This document shows, piece after piece, positions 9,181 through 18,964 of a stretch of 64,000 nucleotides of DNA (within the stretch, counting starts at the first letter, position 1; the number at the start of each line of letters is the position of its first letter). The stretch comes from Dyella sp. BiH032 (GTDB lineage Bacteria > Pseudomonadota > Gammaproteobacteria > Xanthomonadales > Rhodanobacteraceae). Position numbers and translations under genes: made by a program. The notes under the pieces are model-generated. The model made no database searches, was not told the origin of the DNA, and worked only from the letters and a program-made list of their open reading frames with translations. The DNA lies in NCBI RefSeq assembly GCF_031954525.1, contig NZ_CP134867.1, positions 248,001-312,000 on the forward strand. Reading direction: 5' to 3'.

Positions 9181-11703
9181 ATGCTCACTTTCTTCTTCGG
9201 CGCCTTCGGGCTGTCCACTCTCTGGCTTATTCCATTGATCTGGCGCGGAATCCGCGCGCTGGTCGCCAAGCGCCGCAAGCGGCCCGTCGGCGGCCAGGGA
9301 ACGATCCGCTATGCGTTGGGCGCGACCTTCGTGGTGCTGGCGAGCGCGACGCTCGAAGGCTTGGTCGTGGCGCATTACACCGATGATCCAGCTGCCGGCG
9401 GTGCCGTCTGCCGCATGCTGGCGAATGGACTCACTTCCTCGCTTGGCGCGGCCCTTACGGCGTTGATCATGCTGGTGCTCCTGGCAGCGGCGTTGCGCTG
9501 GTATCCCGGCATCTCCTGGCGCGCGATGTTCGCCCGGACGTCGGCCCAGGTGGATGTGCTGGCCGCGCTCATCGAACGCCTGCTCGCCTCGCGTGGTGTC
9601 CGCGTTCCCACCCGTCGCCAGCGTGGCGCGGTACGACGCGCTGGTGCGGTGCCGGCCTCACGCCGCCAGACGCGTCCATTGGCGGCACGGCAAACCGTTT
9701 CTACGGCAGCCAATGCATCCGTACCCACCATGGAGCGCACCGCGCCCGCCACCTTCGGTTCCTCCGAGATCGCCAACCGTCGGCCGTCGGTTCGCGAATC
9801 CGTGATTCGCGAACCCTGGCTGCAACCGCGCAGCGTTCCCGCGGCGACACCCGCCGCGCCGCGGGTTTCTACCGGACGCATCGCGGCCGCCATGGCTGCC
9901 GCTGCATCGACGCGAACGAGCGCAGAAGACGTGCATCAGAGAAACCTGCCGGCCACGCCGGCACCGGATCCGACACCCTCGCCCTACGTCGAAGTCGCCG
10001 AGGCCTTGGCGATGTCGATCGAAGCCGCTCCGGATGCGGACCGCGCCGTTGCCCCCGCGCCCGTCGCAAGCGTGGACGAAGCGCTGGAGATTTCACCCGC
10101 TCCCCAGGTTTCCCGCGCCGTCCCCGCCCCTGGCCGTCGCCTTGCCGCGAACGACGACGAGCCGGCGAATGCGGGCCCGGTCTTGCCATCCGTAGTGAAT
10201 CTTCCCGCTCGCCAGCGCCATGGCGTCACACTGCCGCCACTGTCGCTGCTCGCGGCCCCGCCGCCGGTCTCTGACGCCGTAAGCGAAGCGCAGCTGGCGG
10301 AAACCGGCGAACTGATCGAACAGCGCCTGCGCGAATTCAAAGTGCCGGTGAGCGTGGTCGGCGCCTCTGCCGGCCCGGTGATCACCCGCTTCGAAGTGGA
10401 ACCGGCGGTGGGCGTGCGCGGCAACCAGATCGTCGCGCTGATGAAGGACCTCGCGCGCGGCCTCGGTCGCACCTCGATCCGTGTGGTCGAGACCATCCCG
10501 GGCAAGACCTGCATGGGCCTTGAGCTGCCGAATGAGCAGCGCCAAATGATCGCCTTGTCGGAGATCCTCGACTCGCGCGAGTACCGTGCCTCCGACTCGC
10601 TGCTCACGCTGGCGATGGGCAAAGGTATCACCGGCGAACCGGTGGTAGCGGACCTGGCCCGCGCGCCGCACATGCTGGTCGCCGGTACCACCGGTTCGGG
10701 CAAGTCGGTGGCGGTGAACGCCATGATTCTGTCGATGCTGTACAAGGCCACGCCGGACGACGTGCGCCTGATCATGATCGATCCGAAGATGCTTGAGCTT
10801 TCCGTCTACGAAGGCATTCCGCATCTGCTCGCGCCAGTGGTCACCGACATGAAGCTTGCCGCGAACGCACTGGCCTGGTGCGTTGGCGAGATGGAGAACC
10901 GCTATCGTCTGATGTCCGAACTGCGCGTGCGCAACCTCGCCGGCTACAACCACAAGGTGCGCGAAGCGCGAGCGCTGGGCAGGCCGTTGCTCCATCCATT
11001 TCCGGCGCATCCGGAAGTGCCCGAGCAACTCGACACTTTGCCGATGATCGTGGTGGTGATCGACGAGCTGGCCGACCTGATGATGGTTGCCGGCAAGAAG
11101 ATCGAGGAACTCATCGCCCGCCTCGCGCAGAAGGCGCGCGCTGCCGGCATCCATCTGATCCTCGCGACCCAGCGCCCGTCGGTCGACGTCATCACCGGTC
11201 TGATCAAGGCCAATATCCCCACGCGCGTCGCGTTCCAGGTGTCGTCGAAGATCGATTCGCGCACCATCCTCGACCAGATGGGTGCGGAAAGCCTGCTCGG
11301 CCAGGGCGACATGTTGTTCCTTCCGCCCGGCACCGGTTATCCGCAGCGCATCCATGGCGCCTTCGTCGCCGACGAGGAAGTGCATCGCGTGGTCGCGCAC
11401 CTCAAGCAGTACGGCGAACCCGACTACAAGGACGAGATCCTCGCCGGCCCGCCCGGCGAAGGTGGGAATGGCGAGCTATTCGCCGAGGAGGGCGCCGATG
11501 CCGAGCTCGATCCGCTCTACGACGAAGCCGCGGCCTTCGTGCTGCGTACGCGCCGCGCCTCCATTTCCTTCGTGCAGCGTCAGTTCCGCATCGGCTACAA
11601 CCGCGCGGCGCGATTGGTCGAGGCGATGGAGGCGGCGGGATTGGTTTCGCCGATGGGCATCAACGGGCAGCGGGACGTCATTGCACCGGCACCGGCTGAC
11701 TGA
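9181..11703 (+). CDS. FtsK/SpoIIIE-family DNA translocase with atypical N-terminus
   Basis: ATP-driven DNA pump of the FtsK/SpoIIIE family, expected at the inner membrane. The 840-residue protein has two to three membrane segments (about residues 1-22, 40-66 and 80-105), a long Ala/Pro-rich linker (about 130-340), the alpha/beta motor with Walker [10 protein letters not shown] (near 500-508) and Walker [13 protein letters not shown] (near 622), and a C-terminal winged-helix gamma domain (about 778-830) of the kind that reads KOPS. The classical four-helix FtsK N-terminus is not evident. It may be a second FtsK paralogue rather than the division protein itself. Confidence 0.85.
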   Translation: MLTFFFGAFGLSTLWLIPLIWRGIRALVAKRRKRPVGGQGTIRYALGATFVVLASATLEGLVVAHYTDDPAAGGAVCRMLANGLTSSLGAALTALIMLVLLAAALRWYPGISWRAMFARTSAQVDVLAALIERLLASRGVRVPTRRQRGAVRRAGAVPASRRQTRPLAARQTVSTAANASVPTMERTAPATFGSSEIANRRPSVRESVIREPWLQPRSVPAATPAAPRVSTGRIAAAMAAAASTRTSAEDVHQRNLPATPAPDPTPSPYVEVAEALAMSIEAAPDADRAVAPAPVASVDEALEISPAPQVSRAVPAPGRRLAANDDEPANAGPVLPSVVNLPARQRHGVTLPPLSLLAAPPPVSDAVSEAQLAETGELIEQRLREFKVPVSVVGASAGPVITRFEVEPAVGVRGNQIVALMKDLARGLGRTSIRVVETIPGKTCMGLELPNEQRQMIALSEILDSREYRASDSLLTLAMGKGITGEPVVADLARAPHMLVAGTTGSGKSVAVNAMILSMLYKATPDDVRLIMIDPKMLELSVYEGIPHLLAPVVTDMKLAANALAWCVGEMENRYRLMSELRVRNLAGYNHKVREARALGRPLLHPFPAHPEVPEQLDTLPMIVVVIDELADLMMVAGKKIEELIARLAQKARAAGIHLILATQRPSVDVITGLIKANIPTRVAFQVSSKIDSRTILDQMGAESLLGQGDMLFLPPGTGYPQRIHGAFVADEEVHRVVAHLKQYGEPDYKDEILAGPPGEGGNGELFAEEGADAELDPLYDEAAAFVLRTRRASISFVQRQFRIGYNRAARLVEAMEAAGLVSPMGINGQRDVIAPAPAD

Positions 11704-11745
11704 GACTCTCTCACTCCAACTCTCTCCCCAGAGCGGACAGAGGGG

Positions 11746-12639
11746 TCAAGTGCGTGTGGTTAGCCAGGTGTTGAGTTCATCCAGCATCGGCATGCCGCCC
11801 TGCGCTCCCAGCCGCGTCACCGACAATGCCGCCGCGGCGCAGGCATTGCGCACCGCCTGCGGCAGGCCTTCGTGCAGGAACACGGCAAGCGCACCGTTGA
11901 AGGTGTCGCCGGCGCCAGTGGTGTCGATGACATCGACGGCGAATCCAGGCTGGTGAGTGGCTTCTCCGTCTTCGCGATACCAGGCGCCTTCGCCACCGCG
12001 GGTGAGGACGACGGGACATGGCGCCTGGCGCATCAGTTCGCGGAAATCATCATTGGGATCGGCGCCCAGCAAGGTCGCCAGCTCGTGCTGGTTGGGCGTG
12101 ACATAGCGCGCGAGCTTCAACCATTCCACGGGCAGCCGCTGAGCCGGGGCGGGGTTGAGGATGACCGGCACGCCGAGTCGGTGGCCGAGCCGCAGCGTGG
12201 CTTCGACGGTTTCCAATGGGATTTCCATCTGCACCAGGACGGCATCGGCGGAGCGGATGACATCGCTCGCTGCTTCCAGTTGCGCCGGCGTGACCCGTGC
12301 ATTGGCGCCGGGCACCACGATAATCGAATTCTCTCCACCCGCAACGGTGATGGACGCGGTGCCGCTGCCCGCATCCGCGACCCGGCGTAGGTGACCGAGA
12401 TGGATGCCCTCGCGCTCCAGCCCCTCGCGCAGTTGCGCGCCGAAGGCATCGTCGCCGATGGCACCGACGAGCGTCACCTCGGCGCCCAGCCGGGCGGCCG
12501 CCACCGCCTGGTTGGCGCCCTTGCCGCCCGGAACGGTGAGGAAGCGATCGCCCAGCAAGGTCTCGCCCGGTCCGGCGAAGCGGGGAGCCAGCGTCACCAG
12601 GTCCATATTGATGCTGCCGATCACTACTACGCGCGCCAT
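11746..12639 (-). CDS. rbsK: Ribokinase
   Basis: PfkB-family kinase that phosphorylates D-ribose to ribose-5-phosphate. The 297-residue protein opens MARVVVIGSINMDLVTLAPR and contains the first PfkB signature region PGGKGANQAVAAARLG near residue 37, plus the C-terminal catalytic motif DTTGAGDTFNG near residue 245 with the general-base Asp. No ribose transporter or rbsD is adjacent, so it looks like a single-gene unit convergent with the FtsK-like gene. A related sugar or nucleoside kinase specificity cannot be excluded. Confidence 0.88.
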   Translation of the reverse strand: MARVVVIGSINMDLVTLAPRFAGPGETLLGDRFLTVPGGKGANQAVAAARLGAEVTLVGAIGDDAFGAQLREGLEREGIHLGHLRRVADAGSGTASITVAGGENSIIVVPGANARVTPAQLEAASDVIRSADAVLVQMEIPLETVEATLRLGHRLGVPVILNPAPAQRLPVEWLKLARYVTPNQHELATLLGADPNDDFRELMRQAPCPVVLTRGGEGAWYREDGEATHQPGFAVDVIDTTGAGDTFNGALAVFLHEGLPQAVRNACAAAALSVTRLGAQGGMPMLDELNTWLTTRT

Positions 12640-12724
12640 GTCCGCTCCGACGTTTTACGGGAAGGCGGCGAGCATAAGCGAAGGCGCGCGTCGCGGTGGA
12701 ATCCAGCGGCGCGTGGGCGGAACC

Positions 12725-13159
12725 TCAGTGGCCGCTGTCCGGCATGGGACTGGAGGGCTCGGGCGTGCCCTGTTTCTCCTGGCGCTTCTCGATGGCCCGC
12801 TCTTTCATCGCGAGGTAGCGCTGGCGCTGGCTGTCGGTCAGCACCGACTGAATCTGGCGATCGCCGTCTTCCATGATGGCGCGTGCCTGGTCGCGCCGGT
12901 CCTGGCCTTTCGCGCCCCCGGCACGCAGATCCCGGATCTTTTGCTGCTGGGCCTGAAGAATGGTCGCGACTTGCGCCTGCTGCTGGGCGTTGAGTTGCAG
13001 GTGCTTGCCTAGGCGCTCGGCGCGTTCCTGCGGGTCCGGTGGGCGGCGCTGTCCATGCATGGCCTGGCCATTCGGCGGCGTGGCGGTGTCCTGCGCTTGG
13101 ACACTGAAGGTGCTGACAAACGCACAGGTGAGTGCGAACGCGATCAGAGGGGTCTTCAT
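12725..13159 (-). CDS. Periplasmic Spy/CpxP-like heavy-metal/stress protein
   Basis: A small exported protein of 144 residues. It starts MKTPLIAFALTCAFVSTFSV with a signal peptide cleaved near AQA/Q (about residue 22). The mature part is highly charged and helical. It has an LTXXQ-like pattern (LQLNAQQQAQVATIL and QSVLTDSQRQRYLAMKERA), the hallmark of the Spy/CpxP/LTXXQ family of periplasmic chaperone or stress sensors. The C-terminus is Pro/Ser-rich. It stands alone between ribokinase and a divergent glutathione transferase gene. Function is inferred from the motif pattern only. Confidence 0.7.
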   Translation of the reverse strand: MKTPLIAFALTCAFVSTFSVQAQDTATPPNGQAMHGQRRPPDPQERAERLGKHLQLNAQQQAQVATILQAQQQKIRDLRAGGAKGQDRRDQARAIMEDGDRQIQSVLTDSQRQRYLAMKERAIEKRQEKQGTPEPSSPMPDSGH

Positions 13160-13273
13160 CGGCACATCTCCTCGGCTAGGTGGGGCCGGGAACGGCCTCA
13201 GCCGGGTCGGGTTGACTTGAAAGCCACGCGCCAGGCCCGAAGATTCCTTGGCATCGCCGCCCGAGGAAAGCCC

Positions 13274-13972
13274 ATGATCCACCTCCACTACTGGCCCACC
13301 CCTAATGGCCACAAAGTCACCCTGTTCCTGGAAGAGGCTGGTCTGCCCTACGAGATCAAGCCGGTGAACATCGGCAAGGGCGACCAGTTCCAGCCGGCGT
13401 TTCTCGCCATCTCCCCCAATAACCGCATGCCCGCCATCGTGGATACCGCGCCGGCGGACGGCGGTGAACCGCTTAGCGTGTTCGAGTCCGGCGCCATTCT
13501 GCAGTACCTGGCCGAGAAGACCGGCCGTTTCCTGCCCGCCGACACGCGCGAGCGTTTCAAGGTGCTGCAGTGGCTGTTCTGGCAGGTGGGCGGACTGGGG
13601 CCGATGCTGGGGCAGAATCATCACTTCAACCGCTATGCGCCGGAAAAAATTCCGTACGCGATCAACCGCTACGTCAACGAAACGCGCCGCCTCTACGGCG
13701 TGCTGGACAAGCAGCTGGACGGACGCGCCTTCATCGCCGGCAAGGACTACACCATCGCCGACATGGCGTGTTATCCATGGATCGTGCCGCACGAAGCGCA
13801 AGGCATGTCGCTGGACGAGTTTCCCCATCTGAAGGCCTGGTTCCAGGCCATCCACGCGCGGCCCGCGACGAAGAAAGCCTACGAGATCGGCGAGTCGATC
13901 AAGGACCGCTTCGACCTGGTCACCGACGAGGAGGCGCGAAAGGTGCTGTTCGGTCAGGGTGCCAGGGGCTGA
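13274..13972 (+). CDS. Glutathione S-transferase, YfcG-like disulfide-bond oxidoreductase
   Basis: Cytosolic glutathione transferase-fold enzyme of 232 residues. The N-terminal thioredoxin-like domain contains TPNGHKVTLFLEEAGLPYE (about residues 8-26) and the glutathione-binding stretch SPNNRMPAIVD. The C-terminal half is all-helical. The Asn in TPNGHK corresponds to the residue YfcG uses in place of a catalytic Ser or Tyr (family knowledge), so a glutathione-dependent disulfide reductase activity is the best guess. ATG at 13274 follows GAGGAAAG. It is monocistronic. Confidence 0.85.
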   Translation: MIHLHYWPTPNGHKVTLFLEEAGLPYEIKPVNIGKGDQFQPAFLAISPNNRMPAIVDTAPADGGEPLSVFESGAILQYLAEKTGRFLPADTRERFKVLQWLFWQVGGLGPMLGQNHHFNRYAPEKIPYAINRYVNETRRLYGVLDKQLDGRAFIAGKDYTIADMACYPWIVPHEAQGMSLDEFPHLKAWFQAIHARPATKKAYEIGESIKDRFDLVTDEEARKVLFGQGARG

Positions 13973-14121
13973 TGCGGAGGCGGCGCGCGCAGCGACTACG
14001 GGCCGCTTTTTCGGATGTTTTCTCTGGAACCGCTGGCTTCGCGTAGCGCGAAAGGTTCTAATCCGCGCTTGTTCTTGCGCTCGACGCAGCAGTCCAAGCC
14101 AGCAGTCCCAGGGAAGTACCC

Positions 14122-16386
14122 ATGCGCGCCTTTCTCCTCGCCACGCTGATGACAGTGGCTATGCCGACCATGGCCGAAAAACTCACTATCGAACGCATCT
14201 TCGACGGCGGCAGTCTCGCCGGGCCCGCTCCGCGCGGCCTCAAGATTTCGCCGGACGGCAGCCGCATCACCTTCCTGCGAGCGCGGCCGGACGACCAGTT
14301 CCAGCTGGATCTGTGGGAATACCGGCCCAAGGACGGCAGCACCCGGATGCTGGTCGACTCGCGCAAGCTCGAGCCGCAGGGCGAGCAGCTTTCCGACGCG
14401 GAAAAAGCCCGCCGCGAGCGGGCCCGCACGGCCGGGCTGCGCGGCATCCTCAGCTACCAGTGGTCGCCGGACGGCAGGCAGCTGTTGTTCCCGATCGGCG
14501 GCAAGCTCTACCTGTACGACCTGGGCGCCGCCAAGCCATCGCCCCGCCTGCTCGATACCGGCGGCGACGCGATCGATCCGAAGATCTCGCCTAAAGGTCG
14601 CTACGTGTCGTACGTGCGCGACCAGAACCTCTGGGTGATCGACCTGGAGAGCGGCGATGCGCGGCCGTTGACCCGCGACGGCGGCGGCACCGTCCACAAC
14701 GGCGAGGCGGAGTTCGTCGCACAGGAGGAAATGGACCGCAGCGCGGGCTACTGGTGGGCACCGGACGACAGCGCCATCGCCTTCGAGCGCTACGACGAAG
14801 CCAAGGTCCCCGTGGTCAAGCGCACCGAGGTCTATGCGGACCGCACCGATGTGGTCGAGCAACGCTATCCCGCGGCAGGTGATCCGAACGTCGCCGTGAA
14901 GCTGGGTCTCGTCTCGCCTACCGGCGGGCAGCCGCGCTGGGTGGACCTGGGCAAAGATGCGGATATCTACCTGGTGCGCGTGAACTGGCTGCCGGATGGC
15001 AAGCACCTGAGCTACCAGCGCATGCCGCGCAGCCAGCAGAAGCTGGACCTGCGCCTGGTCGACGCCAAGACGCTGGCGCAGCGGACGCTGCTGACCGAGA
15101 CCAGCGACACCTGGATCAACCTCAACGACGACCTGCGCTTTTTGAAGGACGGTAAGAGCTTCCTCTGGGGCAGCGAACGCAGCGGCTTCCATCATCTCTA
15201 TCTCTACGGGCTAGACGGCAAGCTCAAGCATCCCGTTAGCCAGGGCGATTGGCAGATCGATGGCGTGCTGGCGGTGGACGAAGCGGCTGGCAAGGTCTAC
15301 GTGGGTTCCAACCGCGACTTCGTGCCGGATCGCCAGATCTATGCGCTCAAGCTCGACGGCAGCAATGCCGCCGCGCCGGTAAGCGTCAGCCAGGGCGCGG
15401 GCACGCACATGGCCGAGTTCGCGCCGAACGCGGCCTTCTACCTGGATACGTACTCCAGCGCGGACACGCCGCCGCAGGTCAGCGTGCACAAGCCGGATGG
15501 CGCCTTCGTCAGCTGGATCGAGCAGAACAAGCTCGACGAGAAGCATCCGTTCTGGCCGTATCGCGCGAGCCTGATCAAGCCCGAATTCGGCACGGTGAAG
15601 GCACCGGACGGGCAGACGCTGTACTACCGCCTGTACAAGCCGGCCGGCTTCGACCCCGCGAAGAAGTATCCGGTCTTCGATACCTACTACGGCGGACCGC
15701 ATGCGCAGCTCGTGACCAACGCCTGGGGGGATTACTTCAATCAGTACATGGCCAGCCAGGGCTATGTGGTGTTCACCCTGGACAACCGCGGCATGGCACG
15801 GTGCGGCCGCAAGTTCGAGGACGCGATTTACCAGCAGCTCGGCGCGGCCGAAGTGGAAGACCAACTCGCCGGCATCCAGTGGCTGAAGGCGCAGCCCTGG
15901 GTCGACGGCCGCCGCATCGGCGTCTTCGGCTGGAGCTACGGTGGCTACATGACCACCATGATGCTGGCCAAGGCTTCCAACGAGCTGGCCGGCGGCGTGG
16001 CCGTCGCGCCGGTCACCGACTGGCGTCTTTACGACACGTTCTACACCGAGCGCTACCTCGGCCGCCCACAGGACAACGACGCCGGCTACATGCGCAGCAG
16101 CCCCTTCGCCTGGCTGGACGGACTCACCAGCAAGCTGTACCTGGTGCACGGCATGGCGGACGACAACGTGCTGTTCGTCAACTCGACCAAGCTGATGGCG
16201 GAACTACAGAAGCGCGGCACGCAATTCCAGTTCATGGCGTATCCCGGTGCCAAGCACGGTCTCAACCTGCCCGGACAGCGCAGCCATGTGTATCACCTGA
16301 TCGCGAACTTCTTCGATCGCGAGATCAAGGGTGCGTCCGCGCCGGCCGCGCCGCGTCCGGCCACCGCGGCCTCCGTCGCGCCCTGA
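14122..16386 (+). CDS. Exported S9 family dipeptidyl peptidase IV-like protease
   Basis: Serine peptidase of 754 residues that removes N-terminal dipeptides, probably in the periplasm or outside the cell. An N-terminal signal peptide (MRAFLLATLMTVAMPTMAEK) is followed by a beta-propeller (DPP IV N-terminal domain, about 40-470) and an alpha/beta-hydrolase domain. The catalytic triad is visible: Ser605 in GWSYGGYM, Asp680 in HGMADDNV and His712 in GAKHGLN. The propeller contains QEEMDRSAGYWWAPDD, similar to the DPP IV Glu motif that holds the substrate N-terminus. A bidirectional terminator follows. Confidence 0.92.
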   Translation: MRAFLLATLMTVAMPTMAEKLTIERIFDGGSLAGPAPRGLKISPDGSRITFLRARPDDQFQLDLWEYRPKDGSTRMLVDSRKLEPQGEQLSDAEKARRERARTAGLRGILSYQWSPDGRQLLFPIGGKLYLYDLGAAKPSPRLLDTGGDAIDPKISPKGRYVSYVRDQNLWVIDLESGDARPLTRDGGGTVHNGEAEFVAQEEMDRSAGYWWAPDDSAIAFERYDEAKVPVVKRTEVYADRTDVVEQRYPAAGDPNVAVKLGLVSPTGGQPRWVDLGKDADIYLVRVNWLPDGKHLSYQRMPRSQQKLDLRLVDAKTLAQRTLLTETSDTWINLNDDLRFLKDGKSFLWGSERSGFHHLYLYGLDGKLKHPVSQGDWQIDGVLAVDEAAGKVYVGSNRDFVPDRQIYALKLDGSNAAAPVSVSQGAGTHMAEFAPNAAFYLDTYSSADTPPQVSVHKPDGAFVSWIEQNKLDEKHPFWPYRASLIKPEFGTVKAPDGQTLYYRLYKPAGFDPAKKYPVFDTYYGGPHAQLVTNAWGDYFNQYMASQGYVVFTLDNRGMARCGRKFEDAIYQQLGAAEVEDQLAGIQWLKAQPWVDGRRIGVFGWSYGGYMTTMMLAKASNELAGGVAVAPVTDWRLYDTFYTERYLGRPQDNDAGYMRSSPFAWLDGLTSKLYLVHGMADDNVLFVNSTKLMAELQKRGTQFQFMAYPGAKHGLNLPGQRSHVYHLIANFFDREIKGASAPAAPRPATAASVAP

Positions 16387-16389
16387 TGC

Positions 16390-16421
16390 GAAAACACCCG
16401 CCGAAGCCGGCGGGCGTTTTC
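16390..16421. terminator. Bidirectional rho-independent terminator
   Basis: The stem CCCGCCG / CGGCGGG (16397-16403 and 16408-16414) is flanked by GAAAAC and GTTTTC, so it has T-tracts in both directions. It lies between the convergent S9 peptidase and the small I9-like gene. Confidence 0.85.
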
Positions 16422-16442
16422 GTGGGCGAGGAGCGAGTCGGC

Positions 16443-16850
16443 CTACTTGCCGACGTTCGGCCCGCGGACCGGTTCGGCACGCACCTGCCGATCCACTTCG
16501 ACGTTGATCACGCCCGGCTGGGCCCGGAAACGCACGATGCCCTCTTCCGCCGTCATGCCCTCGGGCAGAAGCACCACCATGGCGGGCGCCCAACTGACGC
16601 TGCGTACGAAGGTGGCGCCGGTCGCAGCGCAGGCGGCGTGCATGGCATCGACGGACGTGCCGTCCTCGAAGCTCACGATCAGCTGCACCCGGGGCGCCGG
16701 GCGTGAAGAGACAGAGGAAGAAAGGACGCTATCGGTGTCGGCCATGACGGTGGTGCTCCCTGGGTTGGCGGCGCAGGCGGCACCCGCGCCGAGCAGAATC
16801 AAACATGGAAGGTACAGCGTGCGGCGGCCCGTCATCGCGTCACCCGTCAC
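16443..16850 (-). CDS. Small exported protein resembling a subtilase propeptide (inhibitor I9-like)
   Basis: A 135-residue protein with an N-terminal signal sequence (hydrophobic LYLPCLILLGAGAACAA). A lipobox at GAAC is possible but weak. After a Ser-rich stretch, the C-terminal ~85 residues have the pattern of a subtilase propeptide/inhibitor I9 domain: VQLIVSFEDGTSVDAM at the start and PGVINVEVDRQVRAEPV at the end, like the terminal strand of protease prodomains. No peptidase domain follows. It may be a stand-alone protease inhibitor or chaperone. The start could be the second Met (residue 6). Confidence 0.6.
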   Translation of the reverse strand: MTGDAMTGRRTLYLPCLILLGAGAACAANPGSTTVMADTDSVLSSSVSSRPAPRVQLIVSFEDGTSVDAMHAACAATGATFVRSVSWAPAMVVLLPEGMTAEEGIVRFRAQPGVINVEVDRQVRAEPVRGPNVGK

Positions 16851-16874
16851 GTCATGACGGCCGCAGCGGCACGG

Positions 16875-17489
16875 TCACTGCACGTGACCGACGCCCGAAT
16901 CGCCCTGCTCGAGCGGCGGCGCGGTTCCGGCCACGGCCAGCAAGGCCTGGGCGTAGCCGTCCTCGATGCTGATGGTGGAGACCTCGTCCCAGGCGAAGAA
17001 CGACGCCTCGCGCAGCCACTCGGCATCGGGACTGATTTCCTGCATGTAAAAGCCGTCTTCTTCGACGGAGATCAGCTTGCCGATGTAGCAGACCTCGGAC
17101 TCGTCCTCGCTGTCCACATGCACGCCGATGACCGGCGCCTGCTTGGCGGCGGCCTGCACCACCTCGCGGATGTCGTCCAGCGGGAAACCCCGCGGCATGC
17201 GAGGCAGCAGGTGCTTCATGGCCAGGGCCTTCTCCATGAAGATGGCGTGCTTGTCGGGTGCTTCCAGCTCGGAGACGTCCCGGTGGCGCATGACATACAT
17301 GCCGTCGTAGGTGATGCTGTCGCCCACCACCCAGAGCAGGAAAAACTCGCGGCCGACCCCGCCGACATAGCCACAGAAGCTGCCGTGCTCGAGTTCACCG
17401 CGCCATAGACGGACCAGTTGTTGCAGGCGCTGCGCTTCGCGCAGTTGAGCCCGCTGGCCCGTCGTCTTGAGTTCAATCACCTTTCCCAT
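16875..17489 (-). CDS. Conserved hypothetical protein
   Basis: A 204-residue soluble protein, MGKVIELKTTGQRAQLREAQ at the start, with no signal peptide or membrane segment and no domain I recognise. It is acidic in its C-terminal half (VHVDSEDESEVCYIGKLISV) and has aromatic-rich segments such as REFFLLWVVGDSITYDGMYV. It lies between the I9-like gene and hslU on the same strand, 38 bp from the hslU stop, and may be cotranscribed with hslVU. Normal codon use suggests a genuine, vertically inherited gene. Confidence 0.75.
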   Translation of the reverse strand: MGKVIELKTTGQRAQLREAQRLQQLVRLWRGELEHGSFCGYVGGVGREFFLLWVVGDSITYDGMYVMRHRDVSELEAPDKHAIFMEKALAMKHLLPRMPRGFPLDDIREVVQAAAKQAPVIGVHVDSEDESEVCYIGKLISVEEDGFYMQEISPDAEWLREASFFAWDEVSTISIEDGYAQALLAVAGTAPPLEQGDSGVGHVQ

Positions 17490-17527
17490 ACGTCGCGAAT
17501 TTTAACAGCGGGGGTCTTTCCCCATGT

Positions 17528-18862
17528 TTACAGGATGTAACGGCTCAGGTCCTCGTCCTTGACCAGGCTCGCCAGGTTTTTGTCGACATATTCCGCGTCG
17601 ATCAGGTATTTTTCGCCGGATTTGTCGGCAGCTTCGAAGGAGATCTTTTCGAGCAGCCGCTCCATGACGGTATGCAGGCGGCGGGCGCCGATGTTTTCCG
17701 TGCGCTCGTTCACCTGATAGGCGACCTCCGCCAGGCGGTTCACGCCCGACTCCGTGAAGTCGATCGTCACGCCCTCCGTGCCGAGCAGCGCGACGTACTG
17801 CTTGGTCAGCGCGTTATGGGGCTCCCGCAGGATGCGCTGGAAGTCGTCCACCGACAGCGCCGAAAGCTCCACGCGGATCGGCAGGCGGCCCTGCAGCTCG
17901 GGGATCAGGTCCGAGGGCTTGGCCAGGGAGAACGCGCCCGAGGCGATGAACAGCATGTGGTCGGTCTTGATCGGGCCGTACTTGGTCGACACGGTCGAGC
18001 CTTCGACCAGCGGCAGCAAGTCGCGCTGCACGCCTTCGCGGCTCACGCCGGCGCCGCCCCATTCGGAGCGTTGGGCGATCTTGTCGATCTCGTCGATGAA
18101 GACGATGCCGTTCTGCTCCGCCGAATACACGGCCTGGGCGCGGATTTCCTCGTCGTTGAGCAGCTTGCCGGCTTCTTCGTCGATGAGCAGCGGACGCGCG
18201 AGCTTGATCGCCAGCTTGCGCTTCTGCGACTTGCTGCCGCCGAGGTTCTGGAACATCTGGCGCAGCTGCTGGCCCATTTCCTCCATGCCGGGCGGAGACA
18301 TGATCTCGACGCCCACGTTCATGGCGAAGTCCAGTTCGATTTCGCGATCGTCCAGCGCGCCTTCGCGCAGCTGCTTGCGCAGTTTCTGGCGGGTGTCATT
18401 GTCGCTCGCGGGCGCCGGATCGTGGCTCCAGTCGGTCGGGGACTGACGGCGCGGCAACAGCGCATCCAGGATGCGGTCCTCGGCACGATCCTCCGCTTGC
18501 GACCGCACGCGTTTGACCGCCTGCTCGCGGGTGAGTTTGTAGGCCACATCCGTCAGATCGCGAACGATCGACTCGACGTCCTTGCCCACATAGCCCACTT
18601 CCGTGAACTTGGTGGCCTCGACCTTGACGAACGGCGCGTTCGCCAGCGTGGCCAGGCGCCGTGCGATCTCGGTCTTGCCCACGCCGGTCGGGCCGATCAT
18701 CAGGATGTTCTTCGGCGTCACCTCGTCGCGCAGATTCGGGTCCAGCTGCATGCGGCGCCAGCGGTTGCGCAGCGCGATCGCCACGGCGCGCTTGGCGTCG
18801 TGCTGGCCGATGATGTAACGGTCAAGTTCGTTGACGATTTCGCGGGGAGTGAGTTCGGACAT
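17528..18862 (-). CDS. hslU: ATP-dependent protease ATPase subunit HslU
   Basis: AAA+ unfoldase that feeds substrates to the HslV peptidase. The 444-residue protein starts [20 protein letters not shown]. It has Walker A GPTGVGKT near residues 55-62, an intermediate I domain (about 110-240, charged and helical), Walker [13 protein letters not shown] near residue 250 and the typical C-terminus DEDLSRYIL that docks into HslV. It follows hslV after 102 bp on the same strand. Confidence 0.98.
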   Translation of the reverse strand: MSELTPREIVNELDRYIIGQHDAKRAVAIALRNRWRRMQLDPNLRDEVTPKNILMIGPTGVGKTEIARRLATLANAPFVKVEATKFTEVGYVGKDVESIVRDLTDVAYKLTREQAVKRVRSQAEDRAEDRILDALLPRRQSPTDWSHDPAPASDNDTRQKLRKQLREGALDDREIELDFAMNVGVEIMSPPGMEEMGQQLRQMFQNLGGSKSQKRKLAIKLARPLLIDEEAGKLLNDEEIRAQAVYSAEQNGIVFIDEIDKIAQRSEWGGAGVSREGVQRDLLPLVEGSTVSTKYGPIKTDHMLFIASGAFSLAKPSDLIPELQGRLPIRVELSALSVDDFQRILREPHNALTKQYVALLGTEGVTIDFTESGVNRLAEVAYQVNERTENIGARRLHTVMERLLEKISFEAADKSGEKYLIDAEYVDKNLASLVKDEDLSRYIL

Positions 18863-18964
18863 GGCTTGGCTCGGGGAACAGTGGGCGGGGAGCAGGGAAT
18901 GGCCGGCGAAAAGACAGCGAACAGGTAGGCGTTCCCTGCCAGCCGCGTGCCGTTTCCGAGCTCG

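Noticed and set aside
9141..9386. Small plus-strand frame overlapping the FtsK-like start
   Set aside because: Arg/Ala-rich shadow frame. I considered that a frameshift might join it to the FtsK-like gene to supply a missing helix, but its translation is not hydrophobic enough.
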